Below are positions 47,056-54,704 of a stretch of DNA of 64,000 nucleotides, piece by piece. Source of the DNA: Parvibaculum indicum. GTDB lineage: Bacteria > Pseudomonadota > Alphaproteobacteria > Parvibaculales > Parvibaculaceae. Positions within the stretch are counted from its first letter, which is position 1; each line of letters starts with the position of its first letter. Both the position numbers and the translations under genes were made by a program. The notes under the pieces were generated by a model that saw only the letters and a program-made list of their open reading frames with translations, was not told where the DNA came from and did no database searches. The stretch covers positions 1-64,000 of the forward strand of contig NZ_JAASQO010000013.1 of the NCBI RefSeq assembly GCF_011762095.1, read 5' to 3'.

Positions 47056-48267
47056 GTGCGACAGGCCCGAATCGTCGATCAAAATACCGAAAATCGTACT
47101 CAGCTCGGCTCTGCTCGATCACAGGAAACACCACCGGGTGTCGACCAGACCGCGCCGATCGCCGACGACCTGCCCGACATCATCGATGTCGTCCTGGAGA
47201 TGGGCCGTGTGCCGGAAGAGCCACCGGCGGAAGCCGCAGCCCCTTCCCCTCCCCTTCCGGTCGTTTCGACCCCGCGCTTGCCGGCGCATCTCGACGCGCT
47301 CGCCGACCGCGCGCGCGATTATGTCGAGGCGGCGAGCTCTGCCAATACCCGCCGCGCCTACACCTCGGACTGGAAGCAGTTCGCGAGCTGGTGCCGTCGG
47401 CAGGGCGTCGAGATGTTTCCGCCCGATCCTCAGGTGGTCGGCCTCTACATCACGGCCTGCGCCTCGGGGAAGGCGACCGGCGACAAGAAGCCCAATTCCG
47501 TGTCGACGATCGAGCGTCGGCTCTCCGCGCTGACGTGGAACTATACGCAGCGTGGCCAGCCACTCGATAGGAAGGACCGTCATATCGCCACCGTCATGGC
47601 CGGCATCCGCAACAAGCACGCCGCCCCACCCCGGCATAAGGAAGCGGTTTTGCCCGAGGACCTGATCGGCATGCTGGAAACGCTCGACCGCGGCTCTCTA
47701 CGCGGCTTGCGCGACCGCGCCATGCTTTTGCTTGGCTTTGCCGGCGGCCTGCGCCGCTCGGAGGTTGTCGGCCTCGACTGCGGCCGCGACCAGACCGAGG
47801 ACTCTTCCGGCTGGGTGGAGATCCTCGAAAAGGGCATGCTGTTGCGCCTGCGCGGCAAGACCGGCTGGCGCGAGGTAGAAGTCGGGCGCGGCTCAGCTGA
47901 CGCCACCTGCCCGGTCGTAACCCTCGAGCTTTGGCTGAAAATGGCGAAGATTGCCCGCGGTCCCCTATTTCGGCGCGTGACGAGCGAAGGCAAGAATGTC
48001 GGCCCCGACCGCCTGAACGACAAGCAGGTCGCCCGATTGGTCAAACGGGCCGCTCTGGCCGCCGGCGTCAGGGGCGATCTGACGGAGGGCGAGCGTGAGG
48101 AGAAATTCGCCGGGCATTCGCTGCGCGCCGGCCTCGCGTCCTCGGCCGAGGTCGACGAACGCTATGTCCAGAAGCAGCTTGGGCACGCCTCCGCCGAAAT
48201 GACTCGAAGATACCAACGCCGCCGCGACCGGTTCCGGGTCAACCTGACCAAGGCTGCCGGGCTGTAA
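47056..48267 (+). CDS. Tyrosine recombinase (site-specific integrase)
   Basis: 403 residues, start GTG 47056 with GGGG several nt upstream. An N-terminal SAM-like core-binding domain (SANTRRAYTSDWKQFASWCR) precedes the catalytic domain with Arg in GGLRRSEVVGL, HSLRAGLAS (His/Arg box), KQLGHAS and the nucleophile Tyr in MTRRYQRR. The first 80 residues are Pro/Glu-rich and unstructured. Integrases of this kind lie next to repC on many rhizobial plasmids and may resolve dimers or integrate cassettes. It converges on repC. Confidence 0.92.
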   Translation: MRQARIVDQNTENRTQLGSARSQETPPGVDQTAPIADDLPDIIDVVLEMGRVPEEPPAEAAAPSPPLPVVSTPRLPAHLDALADRARDYVEAASSANTRRAYTSDWKQFASWCRRQGVEMFPPDPQVVGLYITACASGKATGDKKPNSVSTIERRLSALTWNYTQRGQPLDRKDRHIATVMAGIRNKHAAPPRHKEAVLPEDLIGMLETLDRGSLRGLRDRAMLLLGFAGGLRRSEVVGLDCGRDQTEDSSGWVEILEKGMLLRLRGKTGWREVEVGRGSADATCPVVTLELWLKMAKIARGPLFRRVTSEGKNVGPDRLNDKQVARLVKRAALAAGVRGDLTEGEREEKFAGHSLRAGLASSAEVDERYVQKQLGHASAEMTRRYQRRRDRFRVNLTKAAGL

Positions 48268-48295
48268 CAGCGAATCCTGCGCTCCGGCGATCATT

Positions 48296-49633
48296 CTAAC
48301 GCCGCCATTTCGGATCGCGCAGAGACCTGATGAGCTCAGGCGATGCTCCGGCCTGTTTGCGCTCCCCTCCCCCGGCCGGGAACAAATCGGACCCGTCCAG
48401 GCGCGCGGCATCGCCAGCTCCGGGCTTTTTCCCATCGAGTTTGGCGCGCAGCAGCGCCATAATCATCGGCCAGGTCGAGAATTTGCCTTCCCGGGCCCGG
48501 TCCGTCAGGCTGCGCAGGTAGCCGCCGGCGCTATTGATCTGGTCTGCGCGCTGATAAATCGCTGCCAGGGTAATCCCGGCCTGCCGCTCTCCAAGGACAT
48601 CGCGGGCCTCGCGCCAGGCGCTAGGGCTGATCCCCAGCATCGGCCGGGCAAGTTCCGCCGCGGCCAAGAAGTCCCGCCAGTGGCGGATATCACCGCCCTG
48701 GACGAGCTCGCGCAGGTTCGAGCAAGCGTCCAACACGATTCCCAATGGCAAATCCCGCCTCGGCATGCTCCGTAGCTTGTCGTTTTCCGCAGCGTTGCCA
48801 CCCGCTTCTACCTCTTCTCGATTGCCATTTTCAGATTCAGAATAGGAGTCTGGATTTGAATTCTGTATGTGGCGACCGGAATGGGACTCATTGGCGTCCA
48901 TATTCTGGGAATCTGCAAATGATTCCAGCACGTCACGGATATCCCTCCAGAGCGCCTCAAGCTCCTCGCAGATGCTTTCGACCAGCTGGCGAGGCGCAGA
49001 ACGTGGTAAACGACTCATTACCTCCTGATAGCTCTGCTGCACCCTTCCCCAATTGCCCGGCACCCCTTCCTCGATGCCCGTGTCGATCAGCTTGACGATA
49101 TCCCGGCGCAGGAGTGTCAGACGCTCCTTGGCAACGCGGAAAGCGCGCTTCTCGGCCTGCACGGCTTCCGCCAGGTCCTTGAACTCCGCCGCGCGTGCGA
49201 CGATCGGTGAGAGATCGAAGCCGAAGGCCTGCTCGATCTGGCCTCCCCGCCCCTTCCTAGCGTATCGCTTACCGTTCGGACTATCCCGCCGAATGATTAG
49301 CCCGCACTCGACGAGCACGCCAAGATGCCGGCGAAGGGTTGTTGGCGGCATGCCGTTGGCGCGGGCCATCAGCTGCTCGTTCGACGGCCATACGACGATG
49401 TCGGCGTCGCCGGTAAGCGCCGTCTCCTGATGGAACGACAGAAGGGCATTCAGGATCGCAAGGGCGCGATCCGTCGCTCCGACGAGATCCCGGGCCTCGC
49501 GGATGTGTTGAAAGGTCTGCCATTTATGGACGACGGCGTCTTTCGGCGCCGTGCGTGCCTTCACTTGGCTTGCAATTTGGCCAAGTGTCATCGTTCGCCG
49601 CCCAAAGGGCGTCGTCGCGACATACGTCTCCAT
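48296..49633 (-). CDS. repC: RepC, plasmid replication initiator
   Basis: 445 residues, ATG 49633 with GAAGGAAA just before. It is a typical RepC: FGRRTMTLGQIASQVKARTA near the N-terminus, a winged helix (ANGMPPTTLRRHLGVLVECG), GKRYARKGRGGQIEQAFGFD, and a helical centre. RepC initiates at an origin that in known repABC plasmids lies inside the repC coding region. It is expressed downstream of repB and limited by the antisense RNA in the 160-bp gap. Confidence 0.95.
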   Translation of the reverse strand: METYVATTPFGRRTMTLGQIASQVKARTAPKDAVVHKWQTFQHIREARDLVGATDRALAILNALLSFHQETALTGDADIVVWPSNEQLMARANGMPPTTLRRHLGVLVECGLIIRRDSPNGKRYARKGRGGQIEQAFGFDLSPIVARAAEFKDLAEAVQAEKRAFRVAKERLTLLRRDIVKLIDTGIEEGVPGNWGRVQQSYQEVMSRLPRSAPRQLVESICEELEALWRDIRDVLESFADSQNMDANESHSGRHIQNSNPDSYSESENGNREEVEAGGNAAENDKLRSMPRRDLPLGIVLDACSNLRELVQGGDIRHWRDFLAAAELARPMLGISPSAWREARDVLGERQAGITLAAIYQRADQINSAGGYLRSLTDRAREGKFSTWPMIMALLRAKLDGKKPGAGDAARLDGSDLFPAGGGERKQAGASPELIRSLRDPKWRR

Positions 49634-49703
49634 TTTCCTTCACCTATCGCTAGGCAAAAGAAGCCAGCTCGCCGAAAACGGCGTTCGATCCCGCAAGGGA
49701 CTC

Positions 49704-49732
49704 TTGACGGCGATTCGCGGAAGTGCGATTCT
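49704..49732 (+). promoter_or_regulatory. Promoter of the repABC antisense RNA
   Basis: TTGACG (49704-49709), 17-nt spacer, GATTCT (49727-49732), pointing against repC. Expected start near 49739. The orientation and place fit the ctRNA promoter of other repABC plasmids. Confidence 0.7.
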
Positions 49733-49738
49733 CTAGGT

Positions 49739-49791
49739 GCTCAATCTAGGAGAAGGGCTTCCGGAACTCGTTTCGGGGGCCTTTTTCTTTT
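49739..49791 (+). ncRNA. Antisense ctRNA (incA-type) between repB and repC
   Basis: About 53 nt, transcribed opposite to repABC in the 49634-49795 gap. It ends in an 11-pair hairpin, GGCTTCCGGAA-CTCG-TTTCGGGGGCC (49756-49781, with G-U pairs), followed by TTTTTCTTTT. Such RNAs pair with the repB-repC leader and block repC expression, setting copy number and incompatibility. The assignment rests on position, promoter and terminator; the sequence itself was not compared. Confidence 0.78.
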
Positions 49792-49795
49792 GCGG

Positions 49796-50791
49796 TTACG
49801 GTTCCTCTCTCGCTTGCGTCAAATCCCGCCGAAACGCCTCGTAGAGGCGGTCGAGGTTCTCCGACAAATAATCTCCGAACGCCCGCGCTTCCGAGCTCTT
49901 GGCCTTGATGGCCAGAGTGAAGCGCTTCGCGTCCGCGGTTATGTCAGCCGACACGGAGCCTCCGGTCGGCGCCCAACGGCGCTTTTCCGGTCCGGCCTGC
50001 GTGCGCGTTCGTGAGCGCGCGGTCTTGAGACGGTGGACAAGGCGATCAAATCGGGCATCGCTCGAAAGAGCAGCGAAGCCATCCTCTTCGATGACCTGCA
50101 ACGCGGCTTCCTGGTTGGACGGCTTGTCCATCAGCAGCTTAAGGTCGTACCAGCGATCGCGGCCGACGCCCTTTGCCTCGCCAATCGCCTCGAGAACCTT
50201 CGCCGGCAGCGCTGCCACCGACAGCATTTTCGACAAGGTTGTGCGGTCAATCGAGAGTGCCTTGAGGATAATGGCATTGTCCTCGTCGTAGCGGAGACGA
50301 GCGAGGTCGGCCGCAAAGAGCGCCCGCTCAATGAACGGCGCGTTCGATCGAGCCGAATTCTCCTGCCCGAGTGTCACGACGTGTTCTTGATCCACCATCT
50401 CCTTGACGACAGCCCGAACCTTTCGACCCAGCGTCTTCGCGACCAGGAGGCGCCTATGACCGAACACGGCCATATAGCGTCCGCTCGCCTTGGGATGGGG
50501 GCGGACGAGAATAGGGGAGTTCTGGCCGTTTTCGCGGATCGCCTCGAGGAGCTCATTGAACTCCTGCTCGTTGTGCGCTCGTCTGTCGCGCACGAATGAT
50601 GCATCGATCGTGTCGGGGTCGAGCTCGACGATCGCCTCGCCCGTGGCGAGCTTGTCGGCGCGCGCCGCCATTTCGTCCAGCGTGCCGAGAATGGATCGCG
50701 ACGCCCCCCTCGCCGCGTACTCCATGACGGATCGCTCGGCGGGCTTCTCCTTGTCGTTCAGGATGTTGGCAAAAGGATTTTTACGAGCCAT
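49796..50791 (-). CDS. repB: RepB, ParB-like plasmid partition protein
   Basis: 331 residues, ATG 50791. ParB fold: RDRRAHNEQEFNELLEAIRE, VRPHPKASGRYMAVFGHRRL and a helix-turn-helix near 165-200 (IERALFAADLARLRYDEDNA, KALSIDRTTLSKMLSVAALP). It binds parS and works with RepA. It lies 72 bp after repA, and a parS-like site is in that gap. Confidence 0.93.
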   Translation of the reverse strand: MARKNPFANILNDKEKPAERSVMEYAARGASRSILGTLDEMAARADKLATGEAIVELDPDTIDASFVRDRRAHNEQEFNELLEAIRENGQNSPILVRPHPKASGRYMAVFGHRRLLVAKTLGRKVRAVVKEMVDQEHVVTLGQENSARSNAPFIERALFAADLARLRYDEDNAIILKALSIDRTTLSKMLSVAALPAKVLEAIGEAKGVGRDRWYDLKLLMDKPSNQEAALQVIEEDGFAALSSDARFDRLVHRLKTARSRTRTQAGPEKRRWAPTGGSVSADITADAKRFTLAIKAKSSEARAFGDYLSENLDRLYEAFRRDLTQAREEP

Positions 50792-50846
50792 CGCTTGACC
50801 TCATAATATCGCCTAGGCAGTTGAAAACACCGGACTTTTTGGATGT

Positions 50847-50862
50847 CTTGACGGCAGTCAAC
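50847..50862. promoter_or_regulatory. parS-like partition site
   Basis: On the minus strand GTTGACTGCCGTCAAG, matching the repABC parS consensus GTTNNCNGCNGNNAAC at all conserved bases except the last. It begins directly after the repA stop codon, in the repA-repB gap. Arms TTGAC/GTCAA are palindromic. Confidence 0.75.
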
Positions 50863-50863
50863 A

Positions 50864-52051
50864 TCACAGCCGCCCCCACGCCCGGTGAATCAGCCCCTGG
50901 ATTTCAAAGTTCACGGCGTCCAAGGCCTCAATCGCGCGGTCGTAGGTGTCGCGAGTGAAGCTCTTTCGCTCGACCTCGTAGAGCGTCTGCTTGGTCAGCC
51001 CGGCGTCCGAAATCGCGGTCGATTTAAGCATCGGATTCTTGAGCAGCTCCTCAGCCAGGACAGTCTGCATGAAGCCCAGCATTCGGGTCTGGGGCACGTC
51101 GATCGGCTCAAACCTCGTAATCAAATAGCGGAGCCAATCGATCTTCACCGGCGCGCCTTTTTCGCGGATGGATCTGACGAAGTTGCCCAGCATGAGAAGA
51201 AACTGGCTCATCGACATCAGATCGAGCATCTGCGGATGCACGGTGACCAGCACCGAGGTCGATGCTGTCAACGCAGTGAGGGTGAGGAAACCCAGTTGGG
51301 GCGGACAGTCGATGACAACGATGTCGAAGCGGTCGTCGACCTCTTCGAGCGCCCGCCCAAGGCGAGTGTAAAACCGCTTGCCCTCGTTCGAGGACTGCAT
51401 CGAGAGGGGAGTATCGAACTCAAACTCCTGCAGCTCGAGATTGGCCGGAATGATCTCCAGCAGCGGGAAATTCGTCGGCAGGATCACGTCCGATATCGGA
51501 CGCCGCTTCTCGTCATACCGGATTGCGTCATAGAGCGACGGATTGCCGTCGAGCTCGGGCTGGAAGCCATGCAAGGCAGAGAGCGACGCCTGTGGGTCGA
51601 GGTCGATCACCAGGACGCGGTGTCCGGTCAACGCAAGATGCTGCGCGAGGTGCGCCGCCGTCGTTGTCTTGCCCGAGCCGCCCTTGAAATTGACGACGGC
51701 GACGACCTGAAGCTTCTCGCCCGCCTTCCGGAAGGGGACATACTTCTTGGCGTCCGAGCGGCCGTTCTTGTCGAGATAATGGCGGAGCTCGACCATCTGC
51801 TCAGCCGTATAGTAGCGGCGGCCTGCAGTAGCGATCAGCGGCTCGGGGCCCTTGCCTTCGAGATGGAGCCGCTTGAGATTGTTCGGGCTGATCCCGAGGT
51901 AGTGGGCGACTTCGGACATGGGGAATCGACGCAAAGTCTTCTTCGCGTCCGGAGGAAAGTTCTCGAGACGCAACTGGTCGAGCCTGCGCGAGATCTCGGC
52001 GCCTTGGCCAAGGATCTTCTCATCAAATTCGAATGGTGGAAGCGCACTCAT
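50864..52051 (-). CDS. repA: RepA, ParA-type partition ATPase and repressor
   Basis: 395 residues, ATG 52051. N-terminal helix-turn-helix (RRFPMSEVAHYLGISPNNLK), deviant Walker A (VNFKGGSGKTTTAAHLAQHL), Walker B (DIVVIDCPPQLGFLT). RepA moves plasmid copies to daughter cells and, with RepB, represses the repABC promoter. The candidate operators lie just upstream (52075-52166). Length is normal for the family. Confidence 0.95.
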   Translation of the reverse strand: MSALPPFEFDEKILGQGAEISRRLDQLRLENFPPDAKKTLRRFPMSEVAHYLGISPNNLKRLHLEGKGPEPLIATAGRRYYTAEQMVELRHYLDKNGRSDAKKYVPFRKAGEKLQVVAVVNFKGGSGKTTTAAHLAQHLALTGHRVLVIDLDPQASLSALHGFQPELDGNPSLYDAIRYDEKRRPISDVILPTNFPLLEIIPANLELQEFEFDTPLSMQSSNEGKRFYTRLGRALEEVDDRFDIVVIDCPPQLGFLTLTALTASTSVLVTVHPQMLDLMSMSQFLLMLGNFVRSIREKGAPVKIDWLRYLITRFEPIDVPQTRMLGFMQTVLAEELLKNPMLKSTAISDAGLTKQTLYEVERKSFTRDTYDRAIEALDAVNFEIQGLIHRAWGRL

Positions 52052-52074
52052 TCCAACCGGCCTCGCGAGGAAAA

Positions 52075-52113
52075 TAGCGCCAGAAAGAGGTTATCTGGCC
52101 AATTTAGCGCCAG
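52075..52113. repeat. Two direct repeats in the repA leader
   Basis: TAGCGCCAG at 52075-52083 and at 52105-52113, exactly 30 bp apart (three helical turns), both followed or preceded by AT-rich bases. Candidate binding sites for RepA or RepB in the repA promoter/leader. Confidence 0.5.
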
Positions 52114-52149
52114 TATCTCCGATTCTCCCCCCTTGGCAAGGAGAATAGA

Positions 52150-52166
52150 GTTAACGGGTCGTTAAC
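52150..52166. promoter_or_regulatory. 17-bp palindrome, candidate RepA operator
   Basis: GTTAACG-GGT-CGTTAAC, perfect 7-bp arms, about 100 bp upstream of the repA start codon. One base longer than a parS consensus and with a different centre, so more likely an operator than parS. Confidence 0.5.
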
Positions 52167-52434
52167 ACGAGACTGCGCAAGACGCGCGGTCCCGGCCGGT
52201 TTATGCCATTGAATCAGGTGTTTAGGCGACCACCCGGCCCGCGGGGCGCGAGCGCCGACTAGCAAATCTATTAGTGCACAGCGTTCGATTTCGGACCGTC
52301 CTCGGCCTCCATTTGCTCGCTTTGAGAGCGACTCAGCGCAGCTTCCGCCGAGTCGCACTCATAATTTCGCTAGTCGCGGTCGCCCGCGCAAACGTGCCCC
52401 CTGTCTCCGACGCACTCGAATCGGAGCAATACTG

Positions 52435-53058
52435 ATGCGGGCACTGGCTATTCCTGCCGATACGCATGATGACTTTGCTGATCTTGTCGATTCCATGCAT
52501 CGACTTCGCGCCCGCGTGTTCAAGGATCGATTGGGTTGGGCGGTCGACGTGAAGGATGGCCGCGAGAGCGACCAGTTCGACGGATTCTCGCCGACCTACA
52601 TCGTCGCGCTCTCGTCGGCGTCACAGGTTGTTGGCTGCGCGCGGCTGCTGCCGGCGAGCGGGCCGACGATGCTCGACGTACTCTTCCCGGACCTTGAGGC
52701 CTCAGGCCTGTACAGGCCGAACCCCTTCATGGTCGAGAGCTCCCGCTTTTGCGTCGACACGGGGCTGGACGAGGGCAGGGCAGGGGGGTCACTCCACGAC
52801 GCGACGCTCACCATGTTCGCCGCCATCATCGAATGGGCGATGGTGAACGGCTATCGCGAGATCGTCACCGGCACCGACCTACGAGTCGAACGGATCCTCA
52901 ACCGCGCCGGATGGCCGATGAAACGCCTGGGGGAACCGCGGCGGATCGGCAAGACGACCGCCGTCGCCGGCGTCCTGCCGGCCGACCGGCGCAGCTTCGA
53001 GCGCGTCAGGCCGGCCTCGTATTACTCGACCTTCTGCCCGCAACTGCGCGCGGCCTGA
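52435..53058 (+). CDS. traI: TraI, LuxI-type acyl-homoserine-lactone synthase
   Basis: 207 residues, ATG 52435 (GGAG 8 nt before). Conserved LuxI residues are seen: Arg/Phe/Trp in RARVFKDRLGWAV, Asp in ESDQFDGF, Arg in GCARLLP, and Glu/Arg in ESSRFCVDTG. It makes the quorum signal that, with TraR, turns on conjugation in Ti-type plasmids. It is the first gene of the trb operon, 15 bp ahead of trbB. No traR or traM is in this window. Confidence 0.93.
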   Translation: MRALAIPADTHDDFADLVDSMHRLRARVFKDRLGWAVDVKDGRESDQFDGFSPTYIVALSSASQVVGCARLLPASGPTMLDVLFPDLEASGLYRPNPFMVESSRFCVDTGLDEGRAGGSLHDATLTMFAAIIEWAMVNGYREIVTGTDLRVERILNRAGWPMKRLGEPRRIGKTTAVAGVLPADRRSFERVRPASYYSTFCPQLRAA

Positions 53059-53073
53059 GCAAGGAGGGCGGAC

Positions 53074-54042
53074 ATGGCCCAGCTTCGTTCCCATCCGCGC
53101 CTGGTCCGCAAGCTGCAAGAAGCGCTCGGCGACCAGCTTTGCATCGCCCTCGATGACGCGACTGTAGTCGAGATCATGCTCAATCCCGATGGTCGCCTCT
53201 TTATCGAGCGCCTTGGTCACGGCGTCGCGCCGGCCGGGGAGATGAACGCCGCGACCGCCGAGATCGTCATCGGCAGCGTGGCGCATGCGCTCCATTCCGA
53301 GGCCGACGAGGATCGCCCGATCGTGTCGGGCGAGCTCCCGATCGGCGGCCACCGCTTCGAAGGCCTCCTGCCGCCGGTGGTCGCGGCGCCTGCGTTCACC
53401 ATCCGGCGGCGGGCATCGCGGCTTATTCCGCTCGACGACTATGTCGCGGCGAAGATCATGACGGATCATCAGGCCTGTGTGATCAGGAACGCGATCACCT
53501 CTCGAATGAACATCGTCATCTCGGGGGGAACGGGCTCGGGTAAGACCACGCTCGCCAACGCGGTGATCGCCGAGATAGTCGAGTCCGCTCCGGACGACCG
53601 CATCCTGATCCTGGAGGACACGGCCGAGATCCAGTGCGGAGCGGAGAATGTGGTCGCCCTGCATACGAGCGACTCGATCGACATGGGCCGGCTGCTGAAG
53701 AGCACGATGCGGCTGCGTCCCGACCGCATCGTCGTCGGCGAGGTCCGCGACGGTGCTGCGCTCACATTGCTCAAAGCGTGGAATACAGGCCACCCGGGCG
53801 GCGTGACAACAATCCATTCCAACACAGCGGAATCCGCGCTGCGCCGCCTCGAACAGCTCACGGCCGAAGCCAGTCAACAGCCGATGCGCGAAGTGATCGG
53901 CGAGGCCGTCGACCTCATCGTCTCGATCGAGCGCACGCCGAAGGGCCGCATCGTCCGCGATGTCCTGCACGTCGAGGGCTTGGTCAACGGCCACTACCGC
54001 ACGGAATCCTATTCGCCCAAGGAGGAACGCCATGTCGCATGA
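53074..54042 (+). CDS. trbB: TrbB, type IV secretion ATPase (VirB11-like)
   Basis: 322 residues, ATG 53074 (AGGAGGG 8-9 nt before). Hexameric secretion ATPase: Walker [16 protein letters not shown] near 149-162, Asp box [28 protein letters not shown] and His box [16 protein letters not shown]. It drives pilus assembly at the inner membrane. It overlaps trbC by 11 bp. Confidence 0.95.
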   Translation: MAQLRSHPRLVRKLQEALGDQLCIALDDATVVEIMLNPDGRLFIERLGHGVAPAGEMNAATAEIVIGSVAHALHSEADEDRPIVSGELPIGGHRFEGLLPPVVAAPAFTIRRRASRLIPLDDYVAAKIMTDHQACVIRNAITSRMNIVISGGTGSGKTTLANAVIAEIVESAPDDRILILEDTAEIQCGAENVVALHTSDSIDMGRLLKSTMRLRPDRIVVGEVRDGAALTLLKAWNTGHPGGVTTIHSNTAESALRRLEQLTAEASQQPMREVIGEAVDLIVSIERTPKGRIVRDVLHVEGLVNGHYRTESYSPKEERHVA

Positions 54043-54403
54043 ACGTCTGTGCAGGCTCGCGGTCGCGACACTGGCGCTTGCGCTGCTGTTCGCCGAGCCC
54101 GCCTTCGCTTCGGGAGGCGGCAGCCTGCCATGGGAAGGTCCCCTGCAGCAGATCCAGCAATCGATCACCGGGCCGGTCGCCGGCTTTATCGCACTGGCCG
54201 CTGTCGCCGTGGCCGGCGGCATGCTGATCTTCGGCGGTGAGCTCAACGATTTCGCGCGGCGCCTCATGTATGTCGTGCTCGTCGCCGGCATCCTGCTCGG
54301 AGCCACCCAGATCGTTGCGCTGTTCGGCGCGAGCGGCGCCTCGATCGGGAATGTCGCGACCTCGCCCTCGGCCGAACCGGCAGGGGAGGGCAGTCGTGGC
54401 TGA
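54032..54403 (+). CDS. trbC: TrbC, conjugative pilin precursor (VirB2-like)
   Basis: 123 residues; ATG 54032 with AGGAGG 6 nt upstream, inside the trbB end. Signal peptide (residues 1-25, [17 protein letters not shown]), then two membrane helices ([40 protein letters not shown]), as in TrbC pilins that are processed and cyclised. Forms the pilus of the mating channel. Confidence 0.9.
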   Translation: MSHERLCRLAVATLALALLFAEPAFASGGGSLPWEGPLQQIQQSITGPVAGFIALAAVAVAGGMLIFGGELNDFARRLMYVVLVAGILLGATQIVALFGASGASIGNVATSPSAEPAGEGSRG

Positions 54404-54695
54404 ACCGGGATCGAATCTCGATCGTTCGCGTATCCACCGGGCGCTGTCGCGGCCGAACCTGCTGCTTGGCGCGGACCGCGAGCTGGTGCTGCTGACCGGT
54501 CTCGCGGCAGCGATCCTGATCTTCGTCGTGCTGACACCCTATTCTGCGCTGTTCGGGATCGCGGTCTGGATCGTCGTCGTAGCGGCGCTGCGGATGATGG
54601 CCAAGGCCGACCCGATGATGCGGCGCGTCTATGCCCGCCATGTCGGCTATCGGCCCTACTACCGGCCGACCTCGACGCCCTGGCGGCGATTCTGA
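54396..54695 (+). CDS. trbD: TrbD, VirB3-like membrane protein
   Basis: 99 residues, start GTG 54396 after GGGGAGGG, overlapping the trbC end by 8 bp. Short cytoplasmic N-terminus ([20 protein letters not shown]), then two adjacent membrane helices, and a basic C-terminal tail ([20 protein letters not shown]). VirB3 homologues assist the TrbE ATPase in the inner membrane. Nine bases separate it from trbE. Confidence 0.9.
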   Translation: MAEPGSNLDRSRIHRALSRPNLLLGADRELVLLTGLAAAILIFVVLTPYSALFGIAVWIVVVAALRMMAKADPMMRRVYARHVGYRPYYRPTSTPWRRF

Positions 54696-54704
54696 GGCCC
54701 GGTC

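Larger units (their letters stand above)
52052..52434. other. 383-bp control region between repA and traI
   Basis: Divergent promoter region. Toward repA it holds two direct repeats and a palindrome (separate entries), plus a CCTTG-g-CAAGG palindrome at 52131-52141. Toward traI it has a weak inverted repeat with arms GCGACTC/GAGTCGC around 52328-52358. No gene fits. No clear tra box was found, although traI/trb promoters of Ti plasmids have one. Confidence 0.5.

Noticed and set aside
52150-52166. parS at the repA upstream palindrome
   Set aside because: 17 bases with a GGT centre rather than the 16-base GTTNNCNGCNGNNAAC spacing; more likely an operator.
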